Source of the DNA: Phymatolithon calcareum
Taxonomy: Eukaryota; Rhodophyta; Florideophyceae; Hapalidiales
Direction: 5' to 3'
Length of the DNA: 64,000 nt
Assembly (NCBI GenBank): GCA_977006965.1
Contig: OZ345360.1
Span: 2,914,001-2,978,000, forward strand
Positions 39,845 to 49,327 of the stretch are shown here, one piece after another. A program made the position numbers and the translations under genes. The notes under the pieces are model-generated. The model saw only the letters and a list, made by a program, of their open reading frames with translations, searched no databases and was not told where the DNA came from. The first letter of the stretch is position 1, and every line of letters begins with the position of its first letter.

Positions 39845-40048
39845 TCAGCTTCTCATACAGAACCAATGCTCTTCATATTCCTGAATTGGATCTACGGGAC
39901 GTTCAAAAGCCCAAGGCTCATCTTCGTGGTGCACTCTCGCCGTACACCCATAATCCAGCCACCACAAATTGAAGGAGCGGAGATGCGGTACTGCATTTTT
40001 GAACTCTAGCACTGCGAGCTTGAAGCACAGCTGACAGAGAGCGTTCAT
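39845..40048 (-). CDS. Possible small protein, 67 residues, unrecognised
   Basis: An ATG at 40048 opens a minus-strand frame to 39845; the frame stays open upstream, overlapping the nucleoporin start in antisense. The product has four cysteines and many aromatic residues (FNLWWLDYGC, HEDEPWAFERP, EEHWFCMRS), which does not look like random sequence. It would lie only 32 bp from the divergent nucleoporin ATG at 40081. It might be a terminal exon of a spliced gene. I recognise no family, and chance is possible. Confidence 0.3.
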   Translation of the reverse strand: MNALCQLCFKLAVLEFKNAVPHLRSFNLWWLDYGCTARVHHEDEPWAFERPVDPIQEYEEHWFCMRS

Positions 40049-40080
40049 ATCTTTCGTCAATTGCGGTGCACTGGCACAAA

Positions 40081-43000
40081 ATGGACGATTTGGGCGACGC
40101 GACGCCAGCGGAAGTCGATTTTTTTCGATGTGTACTCGGACCAAAGCACAACGTCACGGCTCAAGATGAGCAATCATTCGCTCAGACTATCCCTACTAAA
40201 TCGAAGATGTTGGTCGTCTCTGCTCGATTTGGGTGTGTCTTTGTTGCCCTGCGAAGCAAGATTTCCGTGTACAACCTTCCATCCCTGCGCGAAGCGGAAT
40301 CTACCAGTCCAAGAGCACATGTCACGCTGTCTGATTCCACCTCTGCGACTGCGATTCAACTTGTAAGGTCAGACGAGTTTTTAATCGTTCAAGTTCAGGA
40401 ATCGTCTGGAGCCGCTGCATCGAAGCTGTTGATGCTGAATGTGCGACATCTAATCGCAGGGAAGTTGAAACAAGCTGACTTCCTACCTTCTGGCCGAGGC
40501 ACCTTTCGATCGTTCACAGCATATTCGTCACCTGCAACCAGTGGTGGCAGCGTTTCCAGCAGTAATCAAAATGCTCATCTGCTAGCGGCTCTAACAGGGG
40601 AGCGCCAAATCGAGGTTTTCGACATATCGCGCGAGTCTGGCGTAATGCTGTGGTCTGGAAGCACAGGGATACTGCAAAGTCAAGCGCCCGTGAGTGCCGC
40701 TTTTTCTAGGGATGGAAAAATGCTGGTTATTGGTACTATGCGCGGCTCTATCCAGGTTTTTGAATCTCTCACGGGAAAAGAGAGCAGTACAATTAAGGAG
40801 GTGGAATCAGGCTGGATACCAATTTCTCTTGCATTCGTAGCGAATGACTCCTTGTTAGTGTGCTACCAAAATGAGTCTCAGGGGAGACTTTTTCATGTTG
40901 TCTGGCACTTGCACAATTATGCAGCTACAACTTGTTCAGTTCTTGGGGAGGTTTTCTATCCACCTGCCAACTTGTCTGATCCCGAATCTGGCGAATGCGA
41001 TGTGACCATGTTGTGTGAACCAGTCACTACGTGGTCTGTATTTCCTCTGGGTAACTCCATATCATCTAAAATTGAACTTGTCGGTCGCGGTGACGATGGT
41101 AAATGGACTCTATGGGAGCTAGATGAAGGCAAAGACGCGGAGTTGCCTTTACCGAGTGATCCTGATCTCGAGTCGTTACCCCTGGGCATGGCGGTTGACT
41201 ACACTGACACAAAGCAAATTGAAAGCCTAGTCCCGAACGAACCGCAGCGAAACCCAATGCCAAGACTGCTCGTACTAACTTCAGATGAGGTCTTGTTGTC
41301 CTTCTTATTGGTCGATGATCGACCTGGTGCCAAGTGCGATGCCGTCTCTGATGTTGTACCAGACACTACCGATTGTCCCTCATCTCCCGAGCCTGCTCTC
41401 ACGGCAATGCTCTCTGCCGCAACTCTGAGCAAGCCACATGATTCTGATGTTCGAGAGTCACCAGTATCAAACCCAACGACTTTGGTTGCTGCAGAGCGTG
41501 ACGTTGCGAAGGAAACGCCAATAATAGGAAGTGAGACCCAGTCCACAGACACATCTCGGGCAGAACCGAAAGATCAAAAAACCATTGATGGTGGTTTCAT
41601 TCAACCGACCATATCCGCGGAACTCGCCCAGACAGAATCAGAGGAAAACATTTTCGCAGGCGGCTCCTTCCACCCTGTTACTCAGAGTAAAGATTTCCTG
41701 GGTGCCTTTTCGTTTCAAGGCGTCACAATGGATGACAGTGAAGCGCTTCCCGAAGCAACACATCAGCAACGACCTGATGAGCGTATCACAGCAAATGGCA
41801 CTCTGAGTGACGAACTAACAAGAGCTGAGTCCGGACTTCAACATTTTGCAGCACCGCAACTTTCGACGTCTATGGCAGCAGCCGAAGACGATGACCCTGT
41901 CCAGCAGGTGGCATCTATCCTTCTGGAAATGAAGGAAGAGCTTCATTGCGCTTCCAGCATTGGGAAAGCCACATCAGCTTCAGTTGAAAACGTAAGACAA
42001 GAAATTGAGTCAAATTTAAGCAAGGCTCATATGCATCTGTCTTCTTTGCTTCAAACTGCACGCCAGTGCTTTGGAAATCAAAGCAACACTCGAGAGAAAG
42101 TGAACGAGATACTACAGGAGGTCATTGAAAATGGCCATAATTTTGAAGATCTGTCCCTGCTTTCCACTCTACTCACTGACCAGAATGATTCTAGACCTCT
42201 GCCGAGAGATATCGTTGAAATCGACAAGAGCCTATCCAAGAAAGAAGCAGAAATTGTCAATTCGCTGAATCGCATAGAGGACAAGCTGGAGGAACCAATT
42301 GACAACACGCGTACAGGTGGACGAAAATGGAACACACATTCTGAAGTCACACAGCATATTTATTCATCACTAAGTCTTCAAAGCATTCGTATCAAGCGGG
42401 TGAAGGCCATGCTGAACGCTTTTTCGAAGCAAATTGAAGACTCAAGCCTATCTCGCAATGAGCAAAGGGTTACCAATTTGGGTCTCTCGCTGTCTAGACT
42501 TGAACGTCTTTCTCTTGCTTCACATTCGCAGTTTCGACGAGCTGAAGCGTCACTAACGCAGAACAAGGAGGACCTTGAGGTTCATTCCAATTTCGACGCA
42601 AGAGAGAACAACGGAGTGCGCCATCTGGAAGCGAAAGAAGCGGAATCTAGTGCTGTCACGGGGGAAAGTGCTTCTGTACTGCGGCGGCTAGCGATGCGCA
42701 AGGGCCGCGCTAAAATATGCGTCAGTCCGTTGGGACCAGTGTCTAATGTTGTTTCGAACCTTCGCACCGGCTTGGCTCCTATCGGAGACCCAATTGTCAT
42801 GGCTAGTCGGACAAGAGTTCCTATTGCCACAGTTGGTAAGAACAATGGAGCGGTTGTCATGGCTGTGCAGAAAACTGTTCGGCATGCCCCCCTGTCTGTT
42901 GATAACCTTGCTGGCAGGACAGCGACGGCTCCGATACCCTCGCAGCTTGGGGTATCAGCGACAAACGGATTTGTTATCGGAAGTGGTACTTCTTTGTTCG

Positions 43001-45177
43001 ACAAGAACCAATCTGAAAATATAAACCTGCAGCCTGCACAGAATGCGATTGCATCATCTGATTCTGTTAATGTGCAACACGCAAATGATCCTGTTCCTCA
43101 GAACGACAGAATTTGGGGAAGGTCCAAGAACAGTGTGTATGAGAGGAACAAGCCTGAAGAGAAACTGGCCCAACCTTCTAAAGTTTCATTGCTAAGTAAT
43201 CCTGCGCCTAGCTCCACCGCACGTGAGTCTTCAAGGGGCCCAACAAGCGTGCCGTTCGCAACTATACCGCTCGCATCGGTCACAGATCATGGGACTCAGA
43301 AGGAAGAGAAATCCTCTGCTGGACCGTCATCCAGCCCGCAGTTCGCATCTATGCCCCCTCTCCCTAACTCTGATGAAGGAACGCAAAAGTTAGAGAGATC
43401 CACTGATGTACCTACGTCACATCCGCCCGTCGCACATATGCCACCTGTGTCTGACTCAGATAATGGAACTCAAAAGGAAGTGACATCCGCGAATGGACCT
43501 GCGCCTCATCCACCGTTCGCACCTATGCCTCCTTTATCTGACTCTGGTGAAGGGGTGCAAGAGGTAGAGAGATCCACCGATGGACCTGCGTCTCTTCCGC
43601 CGGTCGCACATATGCCACCTGTGTCTGACTCAGATGATGGAGCTCAAAAAGGAGAGACATCCGCCGATGTACCTGCGCCTCATCCGCCGTTCGCACCTAT
43701 GCCGCCTTTGTCTGACTCAGAGAGTGGATTTCAAAAAGGAGAGACTTCCACTCAGGGACAAGAGTCCAGACCACCGCGTGCACCTATACCCCCTGTGTCT
43801 GACACTGATAATGAAACTCAAAAGGAAGAGAGATCCGCCGATGAACCTGCCCCTCCTCCACCGTTTGCATCTATGCCGCCGTCATCAGACACAGAGCCGC
43901 AGAGAGATGTAGAAGTATCAACAAGGGGAGAGTCTCTATTCGCAGCACTACCGCCGGATTCCGATGCAAAATCAGAAGCAGAACGCAAATCAAATGAAGC
44001 AAGCAGAGGTGACGCACTCCTAGCTGCTCGTCCTCCTGCACCTGATGTGGAAATCGAAAACGAAGATAAATCATCTGTCGTTGCGCTCAGGAACACAGAA
44101 ATGTCCTCTATGTCTACAGCATCTGGCATCCCTCCGAAGCGAGGTGGAACTTTTCCTTACCGGAACGGGGCAATGAGCGACAGTGACACTTCGAGTGACG
44201 ACGGTACATCGAAAGAAATCCATGTTCAACCAAGCCAACCTGCAAATTTCGGGGATTCGGGAATGCCAGTATTTGGAAGTTTGTCGGGGGCAGACCGTGG
44301 TGCGTCCGGTCCTTCACTAGGCAGTGGACAATTATTCGGGGGTAGCACATCTGCTACGTTGGGTTCAACTCAGGGGTCGCTTTTTGCGTCTCTGCAAAAC
44401 AGTACAGGATGGGGAGCAGCGTCTTCATCTCCTTTCGCTTACTCCTCTCCGCCACAGCAGGGCTCTTTGTTTGGACAGAGTGCGGCGCAACAGGGTTCTT
44501 TGTTTGGACAGAGTGCAGCACAGCAGGGGTCTTTGTTCGGACAGAGTGGGGCAGACCTGTTTGGAAAAACGTTATCGTTTGGCACACCATCGAAGCAAGG
44601 GAATGACGCTTCTGGGGCATCTCTTTTTGGTCGGTTCGGAGGGGGGCAGGGTCAATTTCCGGCGGCAAGCTCTGCTGCTGGAGGTATGCAAGATGTTGCT
44701 GCAAGCTCCGCAGAATCAGTAATGAGCACCCCAACGGCTGCGTTTGGTACGCCATCAAAGTTTGGCCTGCAGTCTACGTTCGGTGCACCGTCCGCGATTG
44801 GGGCAAGTGCTCCTCCTGTAAGTTTCGGCAGTCCTTTTGGTGGATCTCAAGGTCAGTCCGCACCCCTGTTTGGTGCGCAAGCAAGTACTGCCAGTGGTTT
44901 TGCGGCGATAGCTCAGTCTGGAGCCGGGTTTGGAAGCAGCGGATTTGGGGGGTCTAATGTGCAAGGGTTTGGTGGTCAAAGCGGTGGTAGTCCGTTTAAC
45001 CAGGTTGGGTTCGGATCATCTGCACCTGTGTTTGGAGCATCAATGCAAAGCCAAAGCGGATTCCAAGGGATGCAAGGGTCTGGGTTTCCAAGTGCAGCAG
45101 GTGCAGGATTCGGGCAATCAGATCAGCAACAACCGAATTCGTTTAAGAGTGCTGCATTTACACAGCGCAGAGCCTAA
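40081..45177 (+). CDS. Nup214/Nup159-type FG nucleoporin
   Basis: The 1698-residue product fits the cytoplasmic-face nucleoporin that recruits the DEAD-box helicase Dbp5/DDX19 for mRNA export. Residues 1 to about 420 look like a beta-propeller (SARFGCVFVALRSKISVYNL, VSAAFSRDGKMLVIGTMRGS). Residues 600-850 are charged and coiled-coil-like. About 1060-1275 hold seven or so Pro-rich tandem units of some 30 residues (PPFAPMPPLSDSDEG type). From about 1390 to the end there are around 20 FG dipeptides, including three exact SLFGQSAAQQG units. The ATG at 40081 is the first in frame (an upstream GTG at 40066 is unlikely). It ends 47 bp from the convergent SET gene. Assignment to Nup214 rests on architecture: propeller, coiled coil, then FG. 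Confidence 0.8.
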   Translation: MDDLGDATPAEVDFFRCVLGPKHNVTAQDEQSFAQTIPTKSKMLVVSARFGCVFVALRSKISVYNLPSLREAESTSPRAHVTLSDSTSATAIQLVRSDEFLIVQVQESSGAAASKLLMLNVRHLIAGKLKQADFLPSGRGTFRSFTAYSSPATSGGSVSSSNQNAHLLAALTGERQIEVFDISRESGVMLWSGSTGILQSQAPVSAAFSRDGKMLVIGTMRGSIQVFESLTGKESSTIKEVESGWIPISLAFVANDSLLVCYQNESQGRLFHVVWHLHNYAATTCSVLGEVFYPPANLSDPESGECDVTMLCEPVTTWSVFPLGNSISSKIELVGRGDDGKWTLWELDEGKDAELPLPSDPDLESLPLGMAVDYTDTKQIESLVPNEPQRNPMPRLLVLTSDEVLLSFLLVDDRPGAKCDAVSDVVPDTTDCPSSPEPALTAMLSAATLSKPHDSDVRESPVSNPTTLVAAERDVAKETPIIGSETQSTDTSRAEPKDQKTIDGGFIQPTISAELAQTESEENIFAGGSFHPVTQSKDFLGAFSFQGVTMDDSEALPEATHQQRPDERITANGTLSDELTRAESGLQHFAAPQLSTSMAAAEDDDPVQQVASILLEMKEELHCASSIGKATSASVENVRQEIESNLSKAHMHLSSLLQTARQCFGNQSNTREKVNEILQEVIENGHNFEDLSLLSTLLTDQNDSRPLPRDIVEIDKSLSKKEAEIVNSLNRIEDKLEEPIDNTRTGGRKWNTHSEVTQHIYSSLSLQSIRIKRVKAMLNAFSKQIEDSSLSRNEQRVTNLGLSLSRLERLSLASHSQFRRAEASLTQNKEDLEVHSNFDARENNGVRHLEAKEAESSAVTGESASVLRRLAMRKGRAKICVSPLGPVSNVVSNLRTGLAPIGDPIVMASRTRVPIATVGKNNGAVVMAVQKTVRHAPLSVDNLAGRTATAPIPSQLGVSATNGFVIGSGTSLFDKNQSENINLQPAQNAIASSDSVNVQHANDPVPQNDRIWGRSKNSVYERNKPEEKLAQPSKVSLLSNPAPSSTARESSRGPTSVPFATIPLASVTDHGTQKEEKSSAGPSSSPQFASMPPLPNSDEGTQKLERSTDVPTSHPPVAHMPPVSDSDNGTQKEVTSANGPAPHPPFAPMPPLSDSGEGVQEVERSTDGPASLPPVAHMPPVSDSDDGAQKGETSADVPAPHPPFAPMPPLSDSESGFQKGETSTQGQESRPPRAPIPPVSDTDNETQKEERSADEPAPPPPFASMPPSSDTEPQRDVEVSTRGESLFAALPPDSDAKSEAERKSNEASRGDALLAARPPAPDVEIENEDKSSVVALRNTEMSSMSTASGIPPKRGGTFPYRNGAMSDSDTSSDDGTSKEIHVQPSQPANFGDSGMPVFGSLSGADRGASGPSLGSGQLFGGSTSATLGSTQGSLFASLQNSTGWGAASSSPFAYSSPPQQGSLFGQSAAQQGSLFGQSAAQQGSLFGQSGADLFGKTLSFGTPSKQGNDASGASLFGRFGGGQGQFPAASSAAGGMQDVAASSAESVMSTPTAAFGTPSKFGLQSTFGAPSAIGASAPPVSFGSPFGGSQGQSAPLFGAQASTASGFAAIAQSGAGFGSSGFGGSNVQGFGGQSGGSPFNQVGFGSSAPVFGASMQSQSGFQGMQGSGFPSAAGAGFGQSDQQQPNSFKSAAFTQRRA
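43270..43900 (+). repeat. Tandem Pro-rich units in the nucleoporin gene
   Basis: About seven diverged copies, each near 90 bp, encode alternating acidic (SDSDDGAQKGE) and proline-rich (PAPHPPFAPMPP) segments. The length of this block may vary between strains. Confidence 0.8.
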
Positions 45178-45224
45178 CTTCGTAGCCTTGTCTATTTTGG
45201 TTCGTAAAGTAACTTGACGATAAC

Positions 45225-46289
45225 TCAGAAGAATGCAGTACTCTTCATCCATCTTCTTGCGCTAGATTCAGGATCACAATCATGGTACCAGGGCGGTACG
45301 TCGGGACCTTGTGGATTGTACCTGTAGTTCATGAACACTTCTTCATCACTCAAATCACGCGTCGCTATAATCGCAAGAGTTGGAACAGACAAAGAGGTCA
45401 CAGAATTACTCGTGAAAGCGGACGTTGCCGCGACCCGCTGCCGCACACCCATATTATGTAGTCTTTCTAATAAAGAGTGAGAATTGGAAGCATACAATTC
45501 GTTTGGTATTAACTGTCTCAAGTCCCTGGTAGTCCTGGTGAGACGCACATCCAACATAAATTGCAAACAATTCGGGTACTTTCCCATCGGCGGATGGTTG
45601 ATGCGATGTGCAAGAGCAAACGGATGCCTTATGCACATCTGAGGTTCTTCATGAGACAATTCAGAATGTTCGACACCAGTTTCACGGACGTCTCGCTCGT
45701 CAATTTCCTCCGCGCATGCATTCTGCGGCGGCAAAGCATCTTTGCCATCGAGAACGATTCCATCATAGCGCCAAATAAGATAGTCGTTGTCCTCCGTAAT
45801 CTTCGGGTAATTCGGCAAGTGCTTCAAATCGCTAGGCATGTAGCATGTTCCTGGGTAGAGCCCCAGCAGCGCCCCTGCATGGGCAGATCCCTCGACAAAG
45901 AGGCCGGCACCGGCATTCGGAATGCTTGACTTTGCTACATTAGGAACAAAGCCGAGTCGTTCCTTTACTCTTCCATCAAAGCTGGGCACGTCGTCCCATT
46001 TCGCCTGATTGATCACTTCCGAAGTGACGTTCAGGGTCTTGATAAGTGATTCTGTCAGAAATGACCTGACAGTTGTTGCTTGTTCCTCAAAACTGGGAAG
46101 ATCGTAAGAGTTCGAATTGATTAGCTCAGCGCAGCGAGACAAGACATTCGGTGAATAGTCTCCAAAAATGGGAGTTGACCGAGTTGCAAGAGAGTACACC
46201 AATAATGTTTCTGCTCGGAGCTGCAAATCGCGACCAGTACTTCTTGTAGCTCCTGTCAATCTTTGCGCAATTCGCGAAAGGATAGACAT
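45225..46289 (-). CDS. SET-domain protein, SETD9-like
   Basis: The 354-residue product from the ATG at 46289 has an N-terminal stretch without acidic residues (MSILSRIAQRLTGATRSTGR) that could be a mitochondrial or plastid signal. A SET methyltransferase fold spans about residues 122-334: AGAGLFVEGSAHAGALLGLY followed by PGTCY, a DGIVLDGKD segment, ALAHRINHPP with NC (the NHxxxxNC-like core), and ATRDLSDEEVFMNY at the end. The order and the YPGT and DGKD motifs resemble animal SETD9, whose substrate is not established. The frame is open up to 46622, but that would overlap the Nop14 gene, so I prefer the internal ATG. It converges on the nucleoporin gene. Confidence 0.72.
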   Translation of the reverse strand: MSILSRIAQRLTGATRSTGRDLQLRAETLLVYSLATRSTPIFGDYSPNVLSRCAELINSNSYDLPSFEEQATTVRSFLTESLIKTLNVTSEVINQAKWDDVPSFDGRVKERLGFVPNVAKSSIPNAGAGLFVEGSAHAGALLGLYPGTCYMPSDLKHLPNYPKITEDNDYLIWRYDGIVLDGKDALPPQNACAEEIDERDVRETGVEHSELSHEEPQMCIRHPFALAHRINHPPMGKYPNCLQFMLDVRLTRTTRDLRQLIPNELYASNSHSLLERLHNMGVRQRVAATSAFTSNSVTSLSVPTLAIIATRDLSDEEVFMNYRYNPQGPDVPPWYHDCDPESSARRWMKSTAFF

Positions 46290-46570
46290 TGGAACCAGGG
46301 TCGTGCCCACGAGTCGTGTGCCACGACGCCCGCGGGTCCTCGATCGAGCCACCGTTGAGTTTTTTGCCAGGGCGTTGCACTGTAAGGCAAATGTCCGATG
46401 CGCCTCGGTAACAGGGCTTCCCTGTGGATCGTGAAAGACGTAACAGGGCTGCCTAGGGGATAGTGAAGGACGGATAGGGAATACTCTGCCTGGGCATTTG
46501 CCTTGGACGGGAGTTTGCCTACATCGTGAAAATATATTGTGACGTTCTACAGTTTTAATGCTCATCGATA

Positions 46571-48904
46571 CTACCAGCGCTTGCCAGACATTTGCTTCTG
46601 CTTTTTGGCAGCTTGTTTCCAAGTAGCTTGCTGAGTTTCAAGAAATACCTGCAACTCTCTACTCTTTGCGGTCGAATGGGAAAGTTTCTCGGCCTCAACC
46701 TCACTTCTATGCTGCGCCACGAGCATGGCCTCTTTCCGCAAATCGCGAGCATAGCCACGCTGCTCCTTATTCAGCGCCTTTCGAATTCGGTTTGCTGACG
46801 CTCGCTTTTCTTCCACGGTTTCAGCTCGAGCTCGGCTTCGACTGTGCTTCCGATACACACCGTTGACTGCTGAAAACTTAGGGTTCAGCACTTTCGGAAC
46901 CGCAATCGATTTTTCTGTGTACAGGGATAATGCAGTGCGGGTCGCGGCCTGTTTCTCAGCTTCATCGCGCATTTCATTTAGGACCACAGAACGCCCCGCA
47001 GACAGAGAATCAAGTGTCTTAAGAATGGGCGCATACGCTAAGTCAATACAAGAGAGTCGACCCCTGAAGAGCGCTGCCACGGTTAGTCTCTGGAGTGCTG
47101 AACTGATTTTTAAACAAAGATGCTGACACGTTGACCCGGGTGTGGAAACACAGTCACGCAATGAGAGCTGATTGGCATTGTGCACATAAGCGCCACATGC
47201 AAGACATTTCCCGGGCATTTCCGAATCAACATCAATCCAGCCCTTCGACTTTGCGTTCACGAAGGCAAATCCTCGACAGAGAAAATCGACAAGCTGACCC
47301 GACAGTCGAGTTGAAGCTGCACACATCTCTAGTAGTATAGAGCAAATAAAGCATGAGAGAGCAAACTCAGTCTCAACATTGCCCCGACATCGTGACAGAG
47401 CCTCCGATAGCAAAAGCTGCAAAGGTGTTGCTACAAAATGCCGGACATCCGAGCCTGGAAAAAGTCGGCTAATGAAACGAAGAAGAAGAATTTGAGAAAC
47501 ACCCCAACAATCTGACAAAGAGCTCAGCTTCTTCTTCTGCAACGCCTGATACATCACGTACAATTGTTCGCGGGACCATTCAATGGCAATTGATGGGTAT
47601 TTCAACGCAAGAGCGTAAACATGTCTTGAGAGAATGTCGATTTCTTCCACAGCAGGACATAGCATCTTAGCTTTGCCCACCGAGAGGGTCTCAATTCTCT
47701 CCAGTAATAGTGTTAGAAGTTTCTGTAACTTTGGCCCATTAGCAGATGGATCTAAAGATATCGCGAAGCACTTCATTAGCCTTTCAATGACAAGACCGCG
47801 CAGCTTCACTGGTGTCGAGTCGAGAAGTTCTGACAGCTCAGACGAATCGGAGGGACAAACCTCGAAAAAATATGGCACAGACTCCTGATTACCAACGGAA
47901 TCGCTTAGGCTCTTCGACTTCGAAGACATAGCTCTCAGTGGTTCTTTCGCCACGCGCACTGCTCTATTTCTTGGCTTGCGGTTAGCCGCAGAATCTGACG
48001 GTTCGTCCTCAGCATCGCTGTCCATTAAGCCCGCCATGCGAGCACGTCGAGTTTCTTCCAGCTTTTCAAGGCGACTGCGCTCTTCAGCTTCCTTTTCTTC
48101 TTCAGTTTTCAATCGATTTGCAGCATGCGCCCGTCGCTCTGATGCAAGTTTTTGAAATGTAGCTTCGTAGTTAAAGCCAGAACTTTCCTTGTTCTCAACA
48201 TGACCTTCGTTCTTACTTTGCGATCGATTGGTCTTAGCCAACAGAGCCATTATTTCCGGAAGTTCCTTATCCAGTTCTTCGCGCTGCTCTTCGTCTGCAG
48301 CTTTAGTGTGCTGTCGAAGAGCTTTGAACATTTTGCTTTTCCCCATCACTTCGCTCATAACTTCGCGATGTGTGCGCTCGTCTGGTTGTATTTCCCCGTC
48401 ACTGACCGACCTTTTGCCAACAGAATATTCGCTCGCCGCCGATGCCTCGGTGATTTTGATACTACTATTTGACGCTTTTTTTCCAGCTTCCACATCGGAT
48501 TCAGAGAGCAAGCTTTCATCATCAAAATCATCTCTCAGTAATGAATACGTTCCATTATCCTGGTTTTGTGCAGAAGGAAACTCTTCGGCACCGCCATGCG
48601 AAGCCTGTTCAATTGATTTTTCTTCCTCAAGCGCATCCGCAAGATTGTATCGCTTTCTTTTCCGAGATCCACGAGTCCGCTCTCTCTGTAAACGCGCAAG
48701 ATACCTGTCTTCTTCACTTAGTTCCGGCCTGTTCTCTCCCACCCGCTGATCGTGAAAGTCATTGCGATCGGAAGAGCTGTACCGGCCCGACCACTTCGAC
48801 GTTCTTGCCTTTTGCGATACGGATCGTTTCGTCTGGAGATTCCATCTTTCCTCAAAAGGATTTGCTCCGGTCTTTCCTTCCTCGGAATTGACACCTCGGC
48901 CCAT
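46571..48904 (-). CDS. NOP14: Nop14, nucleolar ribosome-assembly factor
   Basis: The 777-residue product is a component of the small-subunit processome, needed for 18S rRNA maturation and 40S assembly in the nucleolus, where it partners Noc4 and Emg1. Diagnostic features are the N-terminal NPFEERWNLQTKRS, the LSEEDRYLARLQRERTR segment, KRYNLADALEEE, an acidic stretch with DDFDDESLLSESD, and a basic helical C terminus (NKEQRGYARDLRKEAML, ETQQATWKQAAKKQKQM). The central part has the helical Pfam Nop14 body. It begins with ATG at 48904 and is one exon. It diverges from CHD1 across 423 bp and lies upstream of the SETD9-like gene on the same strand. Confidence 0.9.
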   Translation of the reverse strand: MGRGVNSEEGKTGANPFEERWNLQTKRSVSQKARTSKWSGRYSSSDRNDFHDQRVGENRPELSEEDRYLARLQRERTRGSRKRKRYNLADALEEEKSIEQASHGGAEEFPSAQNQDNGTYSLLRDDFDDESLLSESDVEAGKKASNSSIKITEASAASEYSVGKRSVSDGEIQPDERTHREVMSEVMGKSKMFKALRQHTKAADEEQREELDKELPEIMALLAKTNRSQSKNEGHVENKESSGFNYEATFQKLASERRAHAANRLKTEEEKEAEERSRLEKLEETRRARMAGLMDSDAEDEPSDSAANRKPRNRAVRVAKEPLRAMSSKSKSLSDSVGNQESVPYFFEVCPSDSSELSELLDSTPVKLRGLVIERLMKCFAISLDPSANGPKLQKLLTLLLERIETLSVGKAKMLCPAVEEIDILSRHVYALALKYPSIAIEWSREQLYVMYQALQKKKLSSLSDCWGVSQILLLRFISRLFPGSDVRHFVATPLQLLLSEALSRCRGNVETEFALSCFICSILLEMCAASTRLSGQLVDFLCRGFAFVNAKSKGWIDVDSEMPGKCLACGAYVHNANQLSLRDCVSTPGSTCQHLCLKISSALQRLTVAALFRGRLSCIDLAYAPILKTLDSLSAGRSVVLNEMRDEAEKQAATRTALSLYTEKSIAVPKVLNPKFSAVNGVYRKHSRSRARAETVEEKRASANRIRKALNKEQRGYARDLRKEAMLVAQHRSEVEAEKLSHSTAKSRELQVFLETQQATWKQAAKKQKQMSGKRW

Positions 48905-49327
48905 GAATGAAGTGCAGTCCAGGAGCCAAGAGGATTTTCAGCTTCGTTATGGTCGACGCACCTATTCCGTCGTCGCTCCTGCCGTAGCTTGAGGGTATCA
49001 CTACTGACAAGCGTATACGTGGGGCAAAAAATTAAATAAATCTATCATGCACTAAAGAATAGAAGTGTTCTTTAATTACGGATATTTTTGGAGAGTGCAT
49101 AAATAAGAAATACCAACGAGATGTTCTTGCAGGTTTAAATATTTTCAAAAAACTGCATTTTGTTCGAGGCCAAAACTTGCGCAAAAGTGCGCAACACTGA
49201 TCGGTATGATAACAGTTTTAAATTATTGTTTTTGGAGTAGGTGTACATTTTCGAGGCAGTTGGCGCGTTTGTCTAAAGGCATGAGATTTCGAGTTGGCAC
49301 AAGGACCGCATTCCTTTTTGTTCTGGG
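48905..49327. promoter_or_regulatory. Bidirectional promoter region, Nop14 and CHD1
   Basis: The 423-bp space between two divergent ATGs must contain the start signals of both genes. It is AT-rich in the middle (49020-49220). No individual element can be assigned. Confidence 0.5.

Noticed and set aside
40066-40080. GTG start five codons upstream of the nucleoporin ATG
   Set aside because: Nuclear genes rarely start at GTG and an ATG follows directly. The same reasoning was applied to the TTG or GTG starts at 17287, 15236, 38176 and 62851.
45225-46622. Longer 465-residue start for the SET protein
   Set aside because: It would overlap the end of the Nop14 gene, and the extension has no family similarity. 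The ATG at 46289 gives a sensible N terminus.
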